A DNA stretch of 64,000 bases from Aquicella lusitana (GTDB lineage Bacteria > Pseudomonadota > Gammaproteobacteria > DSM-16500), in NCBI RefSeq assembly GCF_902459475.1, contig NZ_LR699114.1, positions 248,001-312,000 of the forward strand, written 5' to 3'. Shown here piece after piece: positions 26,029-34,442 of this stretch. Made by a program: the position numbers and the translations under genes. Position 1 is the stretch's first letter. Each line of letters starts with the position of its first letter. The notes under the pieces were generated by a model that was not told where the DNA came from, did no database searches, and saw only the letters and a program-made list of their open reading frames with translations.

Positions 26029-26775
26029 TTAAACTTCATCGGTCTGTAAAGATTTTTGTTTTTTTCTAAGTGAATCGCCATCTAATTCCAATCTGATTGA
26101 GTTGTGAATTAATCTATCAAGGATAGCGTCTGCAAGAGTGGCATCATTCAAATGTTCATGCCAATGTGTGATTGGTAACTGACTGGTGATGATAGTTGAT
26201 TTTCGTTGGTAGCGATCATCAAGTATTTCTAACAGATCGCGGCGTTGGTCATCGTCAGGAGTTGCTAATCCCCAATCATCTAAGATAAGAACATCAATTT
26301 TTGCTAGTTGTGCGAGCCAATTAGCATAGCTACCATTTGCTTTTGCGATTTTTAATTCATGCCAAAGACGTGGGAGTCGATAATAACGCGCAGACATGCC
26401 AATCAAGCAAGTCTTATGTGCAAGCGCGCAGGCAATATAAGTTTTGCCGCAACCCGTTGGCCCAGTAATCAGTAAGTTCAAGTGTTGTTGAATCCATTGC
26501 CCTCGGGCAAGTTCTTGTACGACAGTTTTGTTTAAATTGCGGGTATGTTTAAAATCAATGTCCTCGATGCAAGCCTGAGCTTTAAGTTTTGCTTGTGCAA
26601 GCCGTCTGTTTAAGCGGCGGTTTTCTCTCAAATACCATTCACGATCGATCAACAACCCTAAGCGAGCTTCAAAATCCAGATCAGGCATGGGTTTTTGTAA
26701 TTGTTCACAAAAAGCTTCTGCCATTCCAGATAATTTTAGCGCTCTTAGTTTTTCTAACGTTGGTTGAGTTAACAT
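26029..26775 (-). CDS. istB: IstB-type ATP-binding helper protein (IS21 copy 1)
   Basis: ATG 26775 follows GGAGATAAAAAG, giving 248 residues. Walker A is ITGPTGCGKTYIACALA, and Walker B is VLILDDWGL. The DnaC/IstB AAA+ pattern is complete, with a late arginine finger region (TSQLPITHWHEHL). IstB assists IstA in target selection and strand transfer. It lies 16 bp after istA. The sequence is identical to the copy at 49,595. Confidence 0.92.
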   Translation of the reverse strand: MLTQPTLEKLRALKLSGMAEAFCEQLQKPMPDLDFEARLGLLIDREWYLRENRRLNRRLAQAKLKAQACIEDIDFKHTRNLNKTVVQELARGQWIQQHLNLLITGPTGCGKTYIACALAHKTCLIGMSARYYRLPRLWHELKIAKANGSYANWLAQLAKIDVLILDDWGLATPDDDQRRDLLEILDDRYQRKSTIITSQLPITHWHEHLNDATLADAILDRLIHNSIRLELDGDSLRKKQKSLQTDEV

Positions 26776-26791
26776 CTTTTTATCTCCAGTT

Positions 26792-28324
26792 TTATTTGTA
26801 ATAGTCAGAACCACGGATATTTCCATGCGACGAAATAACAGGCGTATTCGTCGAATGAGAATTGGGAACAGTATCAAGTTTGTTTTTTAATATTGCTTCG
26901 ACTTGGCTGTAACGTGTTGCACCAGATTCATTGGCGATAGCGCAGGCTTTTTCAAGACGGTTTTCGCCATATCTTGAGCCTAGGCGAAGCACACCAAGGC
27001 AAGCGCGATAAGCTTGTTCTGGAAACGCGCGCGAGGCGATTAAGCGATCAATAAACTTCATCGTATGCGGGCCAATTTTATTTGCCCATCGCTTCATGCG
27101 GTCTGGCGACCATTCCGCATGTGCACGATGTGCAGGCGGCATGTGTTCCTTGATGGTGCTGTGTTTATACCGATGATAACTGCGTGGATGTGAAGCAATA
27201 CGTTTTCTCTCATAAAAACACTCCACCGTGTTAGCTGTAGCACGGATCTCAACTTCATGATGAATATATTTATACGGCACGCTGTAATAATGATCGTCAA
27301 ATACAAAATGATAATCGATATGAACTTTTGCGTGTTGCCATTCGGCGTATTGGTATTTTTCGGGTGGCAGTGGCTTTAGCGCTGATTTATCTATTTCTTC
27401 AAATAATGCCCGTCTTGATGTTTTCATTTTTTGAAAGGATTGATTGTTAAGGACAGCAAGACGAGGTTTGATGGCTGCGTTAATTTCAGCAATACTCGTA
27501 AAAGTGATATGCCGCATTGGCGCAAGAATTTGTCTTTCAACTATACCAACCGCATTTTCAACTTTTGCTTTGTCTTTTGCTTCATAAACACGCGCAGGAA
27601 CAATGGCAAAACCATAATGCTCGCCCACATGCTGATAGTTTGCATTGATGTCGGGATCATAGCGGTGAGATTTTTTTACACCCGCTTTTAAATTGTCTGG
27701 TACAACGATTTCACTGACCCCGCCAAAATATTCCCACATTCTGACGTGTGATTGAATCCAATCAGGTATTTGCTGCGTGGCAGTTGCTTCAGCAAAAGTA
27801 AATTGTGATGCGCCTAAACAGCCTACAAAAATTTGTGCTTCATGAATTTCGCCTGTCCCTGGATCAATCCAAGGTACTGTCATGCCCGCATAGTCTACAA
27901 ATGTTTTTTCACCACCTTTGTGTACTTGCCGCATGATGGGTGATGTCGCCTTGAGATAAGCTCGATAGTGGGTACAAAATTGGGAATAACCCAGGCCCTC
28001 CGGCTGAACATCGCGATATTCTCGCCAGAGTAGTTGTAAGGTCACGCCCTTTTTGCGTAGCTCTTTATAGACCCGTTCCCAATCAGGAAATGCCTTCTGT
28101 CTTGAGACCTTTACAGCAGATGGAAAAAGACGATTGTATAAATCTTCTTCTGTCATCGATTGCGGCAAAGGCCAATTAATTCCTGCTGCTTTCGCCCGTT
28201 CTAAGTATCTTGTAACGGTTGTCTTTCCAATATTTAAACTTCTTGCAATAACTCGATGGCTGCATTTTAACTCATGGTATTGCCTTAAAACTTCACTGAT
28301 TTTACGCATACTTATATATCTCAC
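26792..28324 (-). CDS. istA: IstA-type transposase (IS21 copy 1)
   Basis: The GTG start at 28324 has GAGGGGG 8 bp upstream; an ATG at 28309 is the alternative. The 510-residue protein has an N-terminal HTH (CSHRVIARSLNIGKTTVTRYL) and an rve/DDE integrase core: FVDYAGMTVPW (first D), VPDNLKAGV (second D), KDKAKVENAVGIVERQI (E). The C-terminus binds the element ends. The frame is intact. Confidence 0.93.
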   Translation of the reverse strand: MRYISMRKISEVLRQYHELKCSHRVIARSLNIGKTTVTRYLERAKAAGINWPLPQSMTEEDLYNRLFPSAVKVSRQKAFPDWERVYKELRKKGVTLQLLWREYRDVQPEGLGYSQFCTHYRAYLKATSPIMRQVHKGGEKTFVDYAGMTVPWIDPGTGEIHEAQIFVGCLGASQFTFAEATATQQIPDWIQSHVRMWEYFGGVSEIVVPDNLKAGVKKSHRYDPDINANYQHVGEHYGFAIVPARVYEAKDKAKVENAVGIVERQILAPMRHITFTSIAEINAAIKPRLAVLNNQSFQKMKTSRRALFEEIDKSALKPLPPEKYQYAEWQHAKVHIDYHFVFDDHYYSVPYKYIHHEVEIRATANTVECFYERKRIASHPRSYHRYKHSTIKEHMPPAHRAHAEWSPDRMKRWANKIGPHTMKFIDRLIASRAFPEQAYRACLGVLRLGSRYGENRLEKACAIANESGATRYSQVEAILKNKLDTVPNSHSTNTPVISSHGNIRGSDYYK

Positions 28325-28511
28325 GATTACTACCCCCTCGCTTTGAAAACAAGAGGATATTGTATAAAAAATAAACTATCGTGAGCTGGTAAGTAGCCCA
28401 ATGACGCCGTAATCACTGGCCCAATGTCCCGTAACAGATGATCCAATACGGCCAGAACCAGTGGCCCAGAAAAATCAGAATGGATGGCCCAATGTTACCG
28501 GAATAGGTGGT

Positions 28512-29345
28512 CTAATAAGGTCGGAATACACACTGCTGCAGCCGGGTATAAAAACTCTGGCTATAATGTAGAAGATAAACCGGCAGCGGCAATGGTTTTT
28601 TGCCGCTAACGATTTCAATTCCATTCAGTTTGCCAGCAATATGAAAGGGTACAACCGCCCGTCCCAGACCCTCTTGCACGCCCGTGATAATTAAGTAAAT
28701 GTCATCCAGATAGCTTCTCTGCCACCGTTCGGGTGGTTTATTTTGGATTTTGAAAAATGCTGTTGTTGTTGTGTCTTCCTCGTCATGGTCAAGATAAACA
28801 TCTTCGCGAAATTTTTTTCCCTGTGGCTGAATAAGCACGTATTCTTCGTGCCCCAGTAAAATATTTTCGATGCCTTGTTTATCAATGGGACGTGTCATAA
28901 AAATAAAATCAGCCTGGCCGGATTCCAGGAGGTTGGGTAATTCACGTAATTCCTTGCACATTAACTCAATCTGTAATGCAGGGTGCTTCTGGATCAATTC
29001 GCCCAAAACCGGCACGAGGACAGATTGTGTGATGGTGGAAAATCCAGCGATGCGAATGATGCCGGACAGTTTTTCTGTACGAGGAGTCTGGATGTTTGCC
29101 AGAAAATCCGCTTCCAATGATTCTTTCAATTGACAATAGCGGAGGAGTCTTGAGCCTAACTCGGTGAGTCGGATGCCTGTTGATTCACGAATAATCAGCG
29201 TTGAACCCAATAACTGCTCTAGATTTAAAATGCGTTGAGACAAGGCGGATTGCGAGATATGAAGTTTATTTGCCGCCCGTGAAAAACTATTTTCTCTTGC
29301 TACGGCAATAAAAGCGTCAAGTTGTAAAGAGGAGAGGCTTGTCAT
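28512..29345 (-). pseudogene. LysR-type regulator with its 3' end replaced by IS21
   Basis: The 277-residue frame has a LysR N-terminal HTH (LDAFIAVARENSFSRAANKLHISQSALSQRILNLE...) and a substrate-binding domain. The last six residues (CVFRPY) come from IS21 sequence. The uninterrupted gene would continue TVLDHLCKNVPLFFK, losing only 15 native residues, so some function may remain. It is divergent from the MppP-like gene, with a TTTAAT-N10-ATTAAA inverted repeat in the shared spacer, so it is the likely regulator of that operon. Confidence 0.82.
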
Positions 29346-29355
29346 TTGTCATTAG

Positions 29356-29377
29356 TTTAATCGATAGCAATATTAAA
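29356..29377. promoter_or_regulatory. LysR-box-like inverted repeat between divergent genes
   Basis: TTTAAT and ATTAAA are perfect 6-bp inverted repeats separated by 10 bases. They lie 11 bp before the LysR start and 60 bp before the MppP-like start. The T-rich/A-rich pattern resembles operator sites of LysR regulators. The remainder of the 92-bp spacer is AT-rich. Confidence 0.4.
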
Positions 29378-29437
29378 TCAATTAATTTTATTTAAAAACT
29401 ATCTTTTTGTATTTTTATAAAAAAAGAGGAGATAGCG

Positions 29438-30619
29438 ATGGTTATTTATTCAACGCTGACGGAAATTGAAATAGCGGGTCTTGAAAGCCAGTATAATTTT
29501 GCTGATGGACATGCCTATCATGATTTAAGCCCTTCGCAGCGGGGAATTGTGAGTCGCCTTAATGAAATCTGGATCACTAGTAGTGCGCGAAAGGTGAAGG
29601 AAGCGGAGTGGTTGTACCAGGAGGCTTTTTGGCGATTGGCCGAGTCACCTTCTTTAAAGAATTATCCATACTTTCGTATCTGTCCTACTGCATCTAATTC
29701 CATAGATATGGTCGCTGCCTGGCTTGCTGAAAAGTCACTGGGTGTCGGTTTGCTTGAGCCAACCTTTGATAATTTATTTTTGATTTTAAAAAGACGTGGC
29801 GTGGTTGTGATTCCTTTGGATGAGAATGATCTTTACGCAGACGGAATTTGGCTGACGATGGCAGCCCATCATGCTGATGCTGTTTTTCTAGTGAATCCGA
29901 ATAATCCTACAGGACGGACGCTGTCTAAAGATCAATTTGTTTCAATTGTTGATTATTGTGTTAGTCATCAAAAAATTTTATTACTGGATAATACATTCCG
30001 ATTTTTTATGCCAACCGAGTATGATCAATATCAATTGCTTATTGATTCCGGTGTGACTTTCATTGCTATTGAGGATACAGGCAAGGTTTGGCCAACTCAG
30101 GATATGAAAGCCAGCCTTCTTATTTATTCTTCGGATATAGCGCGAGAAATTGAAGCTATCTATGAGGAAATTTATCTTTGCGTTTCTAATTTTACATTGG
30201 GAATTTTGACCGAATTTATTGCCGATACGAAAAAACAAGGCTTGGATAATGCGATATGGAGAGAAGTCGCAAGCAGGAGAATGCTTTTCAGGCATGCAAT
30301 CGAGGGCACCTGTCTTAGTGTCGATCCACTATCGCTGAATTCAAGGTTAAGCGTCGAGTGGGTGAGGTTAGAAGGCATATTCAAAACAGATCATGAAATC
30401 ATGGCTTACTTTATGACAAAAAATCTGACGTTTTTGCCGGGCCGCAATTTTTACTGGAGCGGGCGGCACGAAAAGGCATCATTACAACACATTCGGTTTT
30501 CACTGCTTAAACCCATGCGGCAATTTTTAGCAGCTGTTAATACCTTATGGTCCGAGCTAAATGAAGCTAAAGCAAATTTTAAGGGACACGATCAGTGTAG
30601 GGCATGCAGTAATGAATAA
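29438..30619 (+). CDS. PLP-dependent L-arginine hydroxylase/oxidase-like enzyme (MppP/RohP type)
   Basis: This 393-residue fold-type I PLP enzyme has NPNNPTG (153-159) and the Schiff-base lysine in EDTGK (Lys216), followed by WPTQDMKASLL. The N-terminal segment aligns, from memory, with Streptomyces MppP: Thr8, Glu11, and the FADGHA motif with Asp23 and His25 match residues implicated in arginine hydroxylation there. PTFDN and IEDTGK...WPT...K are also shared. MppP converts L-Arg, using O2 and no reductant, to 4-hydroxy-2-oxo-arginine in enduracididine synthesis. No MppQ/MppR genes are seen nearby, so the product here is unknown. AGGAG precedes the ATG, and the 3' end overlaps the methyltransferase start by 8 bp. 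Confidence 0.75.
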   Translation: MVIYSTLTEIEIAGLESQYNFADGHAYHDLSPSQRGIVSRLNEIWITSSARKVKEAEWLYQEAFWRLAESPSLKNYPYFRICPTASNSIDMVAAWLAEKSLGVGLLEPTFDNLFLILKRRGVVVIPLDENDLYADGIWLTMAAHHADAVFLVNPNNPTGRTLSKDQFVSIVDYCVSHQKILLLDNTFRFFMPTEYDQYQLLIDSGVTFIAIEDTGKVWPTQDMKASLLIYSSDIAREIEAIYEEIYLCVSNFTLGILTEFIADTKKQGLDNAIWREVASRRMLFRHAIEGTCLSVDPLSLNSRLSVEWVRLEGIFKTDHEIMAYFMTKNLTFLPGRNFYWSGRHEKASLQHIRFSLLKPMRQFLAAVNTLWSELNEAKANFKGHDQCRACSNE

Positions 30620-31400
30620 AATAAATTATCCTTTAGGCCACCTCGCTGATGAGATTAATCGTCTGGAGTCACAGGCAGACTTGTTTGATGATCCCTTATT
30701 GGCTGAATTCGCGTTAGTTTCAAAAGATTGTCTGGAGATAGGGGCGGGGGTCGGTTCTACTTGGCGAAGGTTGCAAAAAATCAATCCCGGTCTGTGTTAT
30801 ACCGGAATTGATTGCTCATCGGAGGCAGTGATGAAAGCTCGGTCACTGCATGCTAATACAAATGTAAATTTTGAAATAATGGATGCGACTCATCTCAGTT
30901 TTAATGATCATTCATTTGATCTTGTTGTCTCTAAACTTGTTCTGTGGTCCATAGGCAGAGACTGGCCAAAAGCAATAGAAGAATCGTAGCGGGTCTTGAA
31001 GCCAGGGGGTATTTTTTATGCTTTCGAGCCTTTTGATAAAGGCGTTGTTTTTATGCCGCCCTGTCCCACACTGGAGTGGTTGATAAATAAATGGGATAAG
31101 GCGTCCACACTGGCAGGCCTAGACCCTTTTATTGGTCCCAAAATTCCCTTGGCAGCATTAAAGGTGGGTTTTAAGCAAGTGCAAACGAAATTTTTTCCTG
31201 TTCTTGCGTTATCCTTGGATAAGAAAAAATACAGTGCGATCAGCGATAATTTAAAGCATTTTTATTTCAGTTTTTCGCCCGCTAATCCACTGCGAACGGT
31301 AGAGCTTTCACTGCAAGCGCAAGCGCTAAAAGAACTTGATTCTGATGGCGATAGACTAATTATGGATTCATTTTTTGTAACATGGGGATACAAGTTGTAA
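30612..31400 (+). pseudogene. SAM-dependent methyltransferase, interrupted by an amber codon
   Basis: ATG 30612 overlaps the aminotransferase-fold gene's stop, so the two are coupled. Motif I is CLEIGAGVGSTWRRL (about 40-54), followed by YTGIDCSSEA, VNFEIMDATHLSF and FDLVVSKLVLWSI, a class I Methyltransf_11 enzyme. A TAG at 30,987-30,989 (codon 126) interrupts the frame, which then continues RVLKPGGIFYAFEP without any shift to a normal stop at 31400, for about 262 residues. It may be a recent mutation, a suppressed codon, or a sequencing error. The likely substrate would be the MppP-like product (inference). Confidence 0.75.
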
Positions 31401-31471
31401 CCGAAAGAAAATTAAATTATACTTCACGGCCGAATAAGGAGCTTTACTTTTAGCTACAAGGAGCAGGGAAG

Positions 31472-32317
31472 ATGCATACACGTTCTGCCCAATTATCCGC
31501 TTCATCCGGCATAGATCAATCTGTGCTTCAACAAACTTTGAAAGATATTAATAATCAAATTGTAAAACTCAATGAGCTGCAGGCCAAAGCTGCCAGGTTA
31601 ACGCCGGGGCAAATCACGAGCTTTGCGCTAGTCGCTTTTATGTGGCTTGGCATGGAAATTTTTGAAAAGTATATGACTAATGGCTCTTCTGGGCAGGAAA
31701 AAATAATGGAAGATCTTTTCCAGATTTGCGCATTCTATTTTGTAACATTTTATGTGCATGACAATAAAACCGATACCGCTTGTTCTGATTATCCGCCTTA
31801 TTTTTTGGATTGTAATACGCCTTCTGATGACTATACACATCCGCGATGTCAGGCGATACGCAATAATTTCTGCGAAGTGCTGAGTGCTTATAAAGGTGAA
31901 TCCATTGAAGCCAATAGAAAAAGCTGGGGAATTAGCAGTGCCTCTCAAGCTTTAGGTATTGTTATTTTCGCAACGATCCTTTTTAAAATGTTTAATCGTT
32001 TACAAAACAGAGAGGAACTTACTTTAAGTGATTGCCTGACCCCCGAGGCTTTAGATGAATTAAAGCAGTTTGGATCAGAATTAGGTGTCCTATTTACACC
32101 AAGCATGAAAATAGCTGATGCAAAATTATGGCTATCAGATAAAAAAATGGAAATATATAGTCTGATTATGCCTACGCTGGCTGGCACAGTTCAGTCCTCA
32201 CCAATATCAGCGCGACGATCAAATAACAATAGTGCGAGCATAGAAGATACCATTGTTGAGATTGCAAGCAAGGAAATCGATTTGCTGCTAAAAGAAAAAA
32301 ATTGCAATAAAAAATAA
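31472..32317 (+). CDS. Unrecognised membrane protein, candidate secreted effector
   Basis: This 281-residue protein has a good Shine-Dalgarno (AAGGAGCAGGGAAG). A possible coiled coil spans about 15-45 (QTLKDINNQIVKLNELQAKAA). Two membrane segments lie near 47-64 and 165-181, and the loop between them carries several Cys (CSDYPPYFLDCNTPSDD, then HPRCQ and NNFCEV). The C-terminus is charged (EIDLLLKEKNCNKK). No family is recognised. The two-helix arrangement is common among Dot/Icm membrane effectors, but that is context only. Confidence 0.5.
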   Translation: MHTRSAQLSASSGIDQSVLQQTLKDINNQIVKLNELQAKAARLTPGQITSFALVAFMWLGMEIFEKYMTNGSSGQEKIMEDLFQICAFYFVTFYVHDNKTDTACSDYPPYFLDCNTPSDDYTHPRCQAIRNNFCEVLSAYKGESIEANRKSWGISSASQALGIVIFATILFKMFNRLQNREELTLSDCLTPEALDELKQFGSELGVLFTPSMKIADAKLWLSDKKMEIYSLIMPTLAGTVQSSPISARRSNNNSASIEDTIVEIASKEIDLLLKEKNCNKK

Positions 32318-32358
32318 TCTGCCCAAATGGTTATTCAGGCTGAATAGAATCAAAATTT

Positions 32359-32898
32359 TTACAGAGGGTGGCTTTTCACATGAATGGAGTTTTGAGGGCA
32401 GATACTGTTAAATAACTCATTGCATACCTTTTCTGCTTCAGTTTCGCGGCCATACAAATTGCCTAACTTGATTAAATCATGTTTTTTTGCATTCCAATAA
32501 TCATTGTTTAATTGATCAGGGATAAGACTGGCCGTAAGCTTTTTAACAGTTTCACTGTCATATTGATGTAATTTCATGGCCAAATTAAGATATACCAGCG
32601 TGTTGAAAGCAAATTGTCCGGTTTCGTCATGCTGATTTTCCATTTTGCTTAGCATCCTTTCAGCAACGTTAACATACTGGATTAAACCAGGCGTTCCATA
32701 AAAAATCGCTATTTTTTGAGCCAATTTCATGGCTTTTAAAAGAGAGGCATGTTCAGGATCTTTTGATCGAAGTATTTCCATTACCATGGCATTAAGCCTG
32801 TAAGGGTTTGTTTCGACGATGCTAGATAAGGATTTATCCGCAAGCGTGCCGGCAAATAAAATATTAGAATAAAGCGGCTTGGCTGGTTGAGAAAACAT
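32359..32898 (-). CDS. Unrecognised helical protein
   Basis: ATG 32898 is preferred: the GGAGG just before it overlaps an earlier in-frame ATG at 32910. The product is 179 residues, soluble and helical (NAMVMEILRSKDPEHASLLKAMKLAQKIA; FNTLVYLNLAMKLHQYD), with a TPR-like look but no clear repeat. It lies 15 bp downstream of the 436-residue YopJ-like gene on the same strand. It could be a chaperone or partner of that protein (inference). Confidence 0.5.
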   Translation of the reverse strand: MFSQPAKPLYSNILFAGTLADKSLSSIVETNPYRLNAMVMEILRSKDPEHASLLKAMKLAQKIAIFYGTPGLIQYVNVAERMLSKMENQHDETGQFAFNTLVYLNLAMKLHQYDSETVKKLTASLIPDQLNNDYWNAKKHDLIKLGNLYGRETEAEKVCNELFNSICPQNSIHVKSHPL

Positions 32899-32913
32899 GC
32901 TGTCCTCCATTCA

Positions 32914-34224
32914 TTACTTAACAATATTCTGATTTTTCAATTCAATTTCAATCTGCCTGAGTGCATCATAGTCTAAGCTAATCCTGCGTATCGTTTGGTT
33001 TCGCGCAATGCTATTATTGCTTTCATCAGTCAACGCAGCAAGTTCTTTGTAAAATGTCATCACTTCAGGTGTGAACATAGATGATCTTACTTTCCTTTTG
33101 GCCAATTTAACTATTTCGCCGAGCATTGCTTCCTTGCTTTTGGTATCGGCTAACAAGGCTTGCAGTTCTCTCATAAAGCTGGGAGGCGTGTCGGATGTTG
33201 TGTTAAAACGCTTTTGCCAGAATAGTTTATTTTGCACTAGGTATTTTAATTTATCCAAAACAGCATTGTCATCCAATATCTCCGTAGAATCCTTATGTTC
33301 TGACACGGATGGTTGTAGCTGAAGGTTAAGAACATCTGTGTTTGATGTGATAGCAATTAATTCATTGTCGGGCATGTTTTTTAACAAGGCGCGCATTCTG
33401 TTCTGGTAATCTAAAAACAATATCTTGACAGAGACATTAATCTCTTTATTCAGGCTAGAATCGTGATCCTTTACTTTTGCCAGATATCCCACAAAAGTAG
33501 TATTTAAACCCGGCAAAACGTTCATGATTTCGCTTTTATGTTTTGTCATATAGAATTCTAACCAGCTAATGCTTTGTGTGTTCCAGACAAGCTGAGGAGG
33601 CATTTCGTCCCAATGAAGTGCATATAAATTTGTGTCATTTTCGTGCTGGAAGTTGGATATTCTGTTTTGAAGATAGCTAAAAATATCAATGCGTGAACTT
33701 TGGCAGAGTTGATCAAAAGCAAATATATGACAGCTTTCATAATCTTTTTGTGGATTAAGTTGAGGGTCTTCTTCGCTCGGCATATATATTTTAGTGAAGA
33801 AAATATCTCCGTCAGGATCAGTAATATCAATTAGTTTATTAATGCCCATCAAGCCTCGGATATCGCCGCCGGCATCAAATCCAAGGCATTCTTTGCTTGC
33901 TTTTGAAAGCAAGATGTCTATACCGTAATAATGTTGATCGTGTTTGACAAGCAGCTGGATTCTGATGGGTTTGTCTGTTAAAGGTATTGTCTGTATTTTT
34001 TTGATCGTTTTGATCAAATCATTAGCTTCGATGACCAGGCAATTAAAACCATCTTGGCCTGCCTCAAGGCGTCGTTTGTTTTCATCATAGACAAGAAGCC
34101 GCATCGCTTCAATTGACAGCGGAGGCGTTGTGTTTTTATATTCTGCCCGGGCCTCAGACTCCAGTTTGCTTCTTAAATCAATGGCGGCTTCATTTTCAAC
34201 AACTGATTGCGGCCGGTCATGCAT
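32914..34224 (-). CDS. Unrecognised protein with YopJ-like (C55) active-site pattern, candidate effector
   Basis: This 436-residue protein has no signal peptide. Residues 98-165 show a spacing like YopJ-family acetyltransferases: His98 (in QHYYGIDILL), Asp117 (CLGFDAGGD), Gln159 and Cys165 (QKDYESCHIFAF). In YopJ the order is His109, Glu128, Gln six before Cys172, so His-to-acid spacing (19) and the Gln position match; overall identity is low. The C-terminal half (about 230-430) is helical. The call is a motif-based guess; other CE-clan proteases would look the same. Confidence 0.45.
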   Translation of the reverse strand: MHDRPQSVVENEAAIDLRSKLESEARAEYKNTTPPLSIEAMRLLVYDENKRRLEAGQDGFNCLVIEANDLIKTIKKIQTIPLTDKPIRIQLLVKHDQHYYGIDILLSKASKECLGFDAGGDIRGLMGINKLIDITDPDGDIFFTKIYMPSEEDPQLNPQKDYESCHIFAFDQLCQSSRIDIFSYLQNRISNFQHENDTNLYALHWDEMPPQLVWNTQSISWLEFYMTKHKSEIMNVLPGLNTTFVGYLAKVKDHDSSLNKEINVSVKILFLDYQNRMRALLKNMPDNELIAITSNTDVLNLQLQPSVSEHKDSTEILDDNAVLDKLKYLVQNKLFWQKRFNTTSDTPPSFMRELQALLADTKSKEAMLGEIVKLAKRKVRSSMFTPEVMTFYKELAALTDESNNSIARNQTIRRISLDYDALRQIEIELKNQNIVK

Positions 34225-34442
34225 ACAAGTTACCCTCGTTTTTATTTATAAATAAGATTATAGTTGTTTTAAATCAATCTAGCGGAATGGATAGTTAATG
34301 CTATGATTAATAAATATTTTGTCGTATACAGAGAAATATTTTAAAATTAACTCGCTTTATGCTTAAAAGATAATGGTATTAAGATTTTTATAATCAAGAA
34401 TTGGTTAACCCATGGCATAATTTCGTGTTTGTAAAAATGTTA

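Larger units (their letters stand above)
25931..28532 (-). mobile_element. IS21-family element, copy 1
   Basis: The element is 2602 bp, starts TGTGTATTCCGA and ends TCGGAATACACA, and is flanked by the 6-bp direct repeat CTGCTG (25,925-25,930 and 28,533-28,538). Multiple short subterminal repeats (GGCCCAAT-type) near both ends are usual in IS21. It carries istA and istB on the minus strand. Copy 2 at 47,838-50,439 has the same length and encodes identical proteins in the opposite orientation. Confidence 0.92.
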
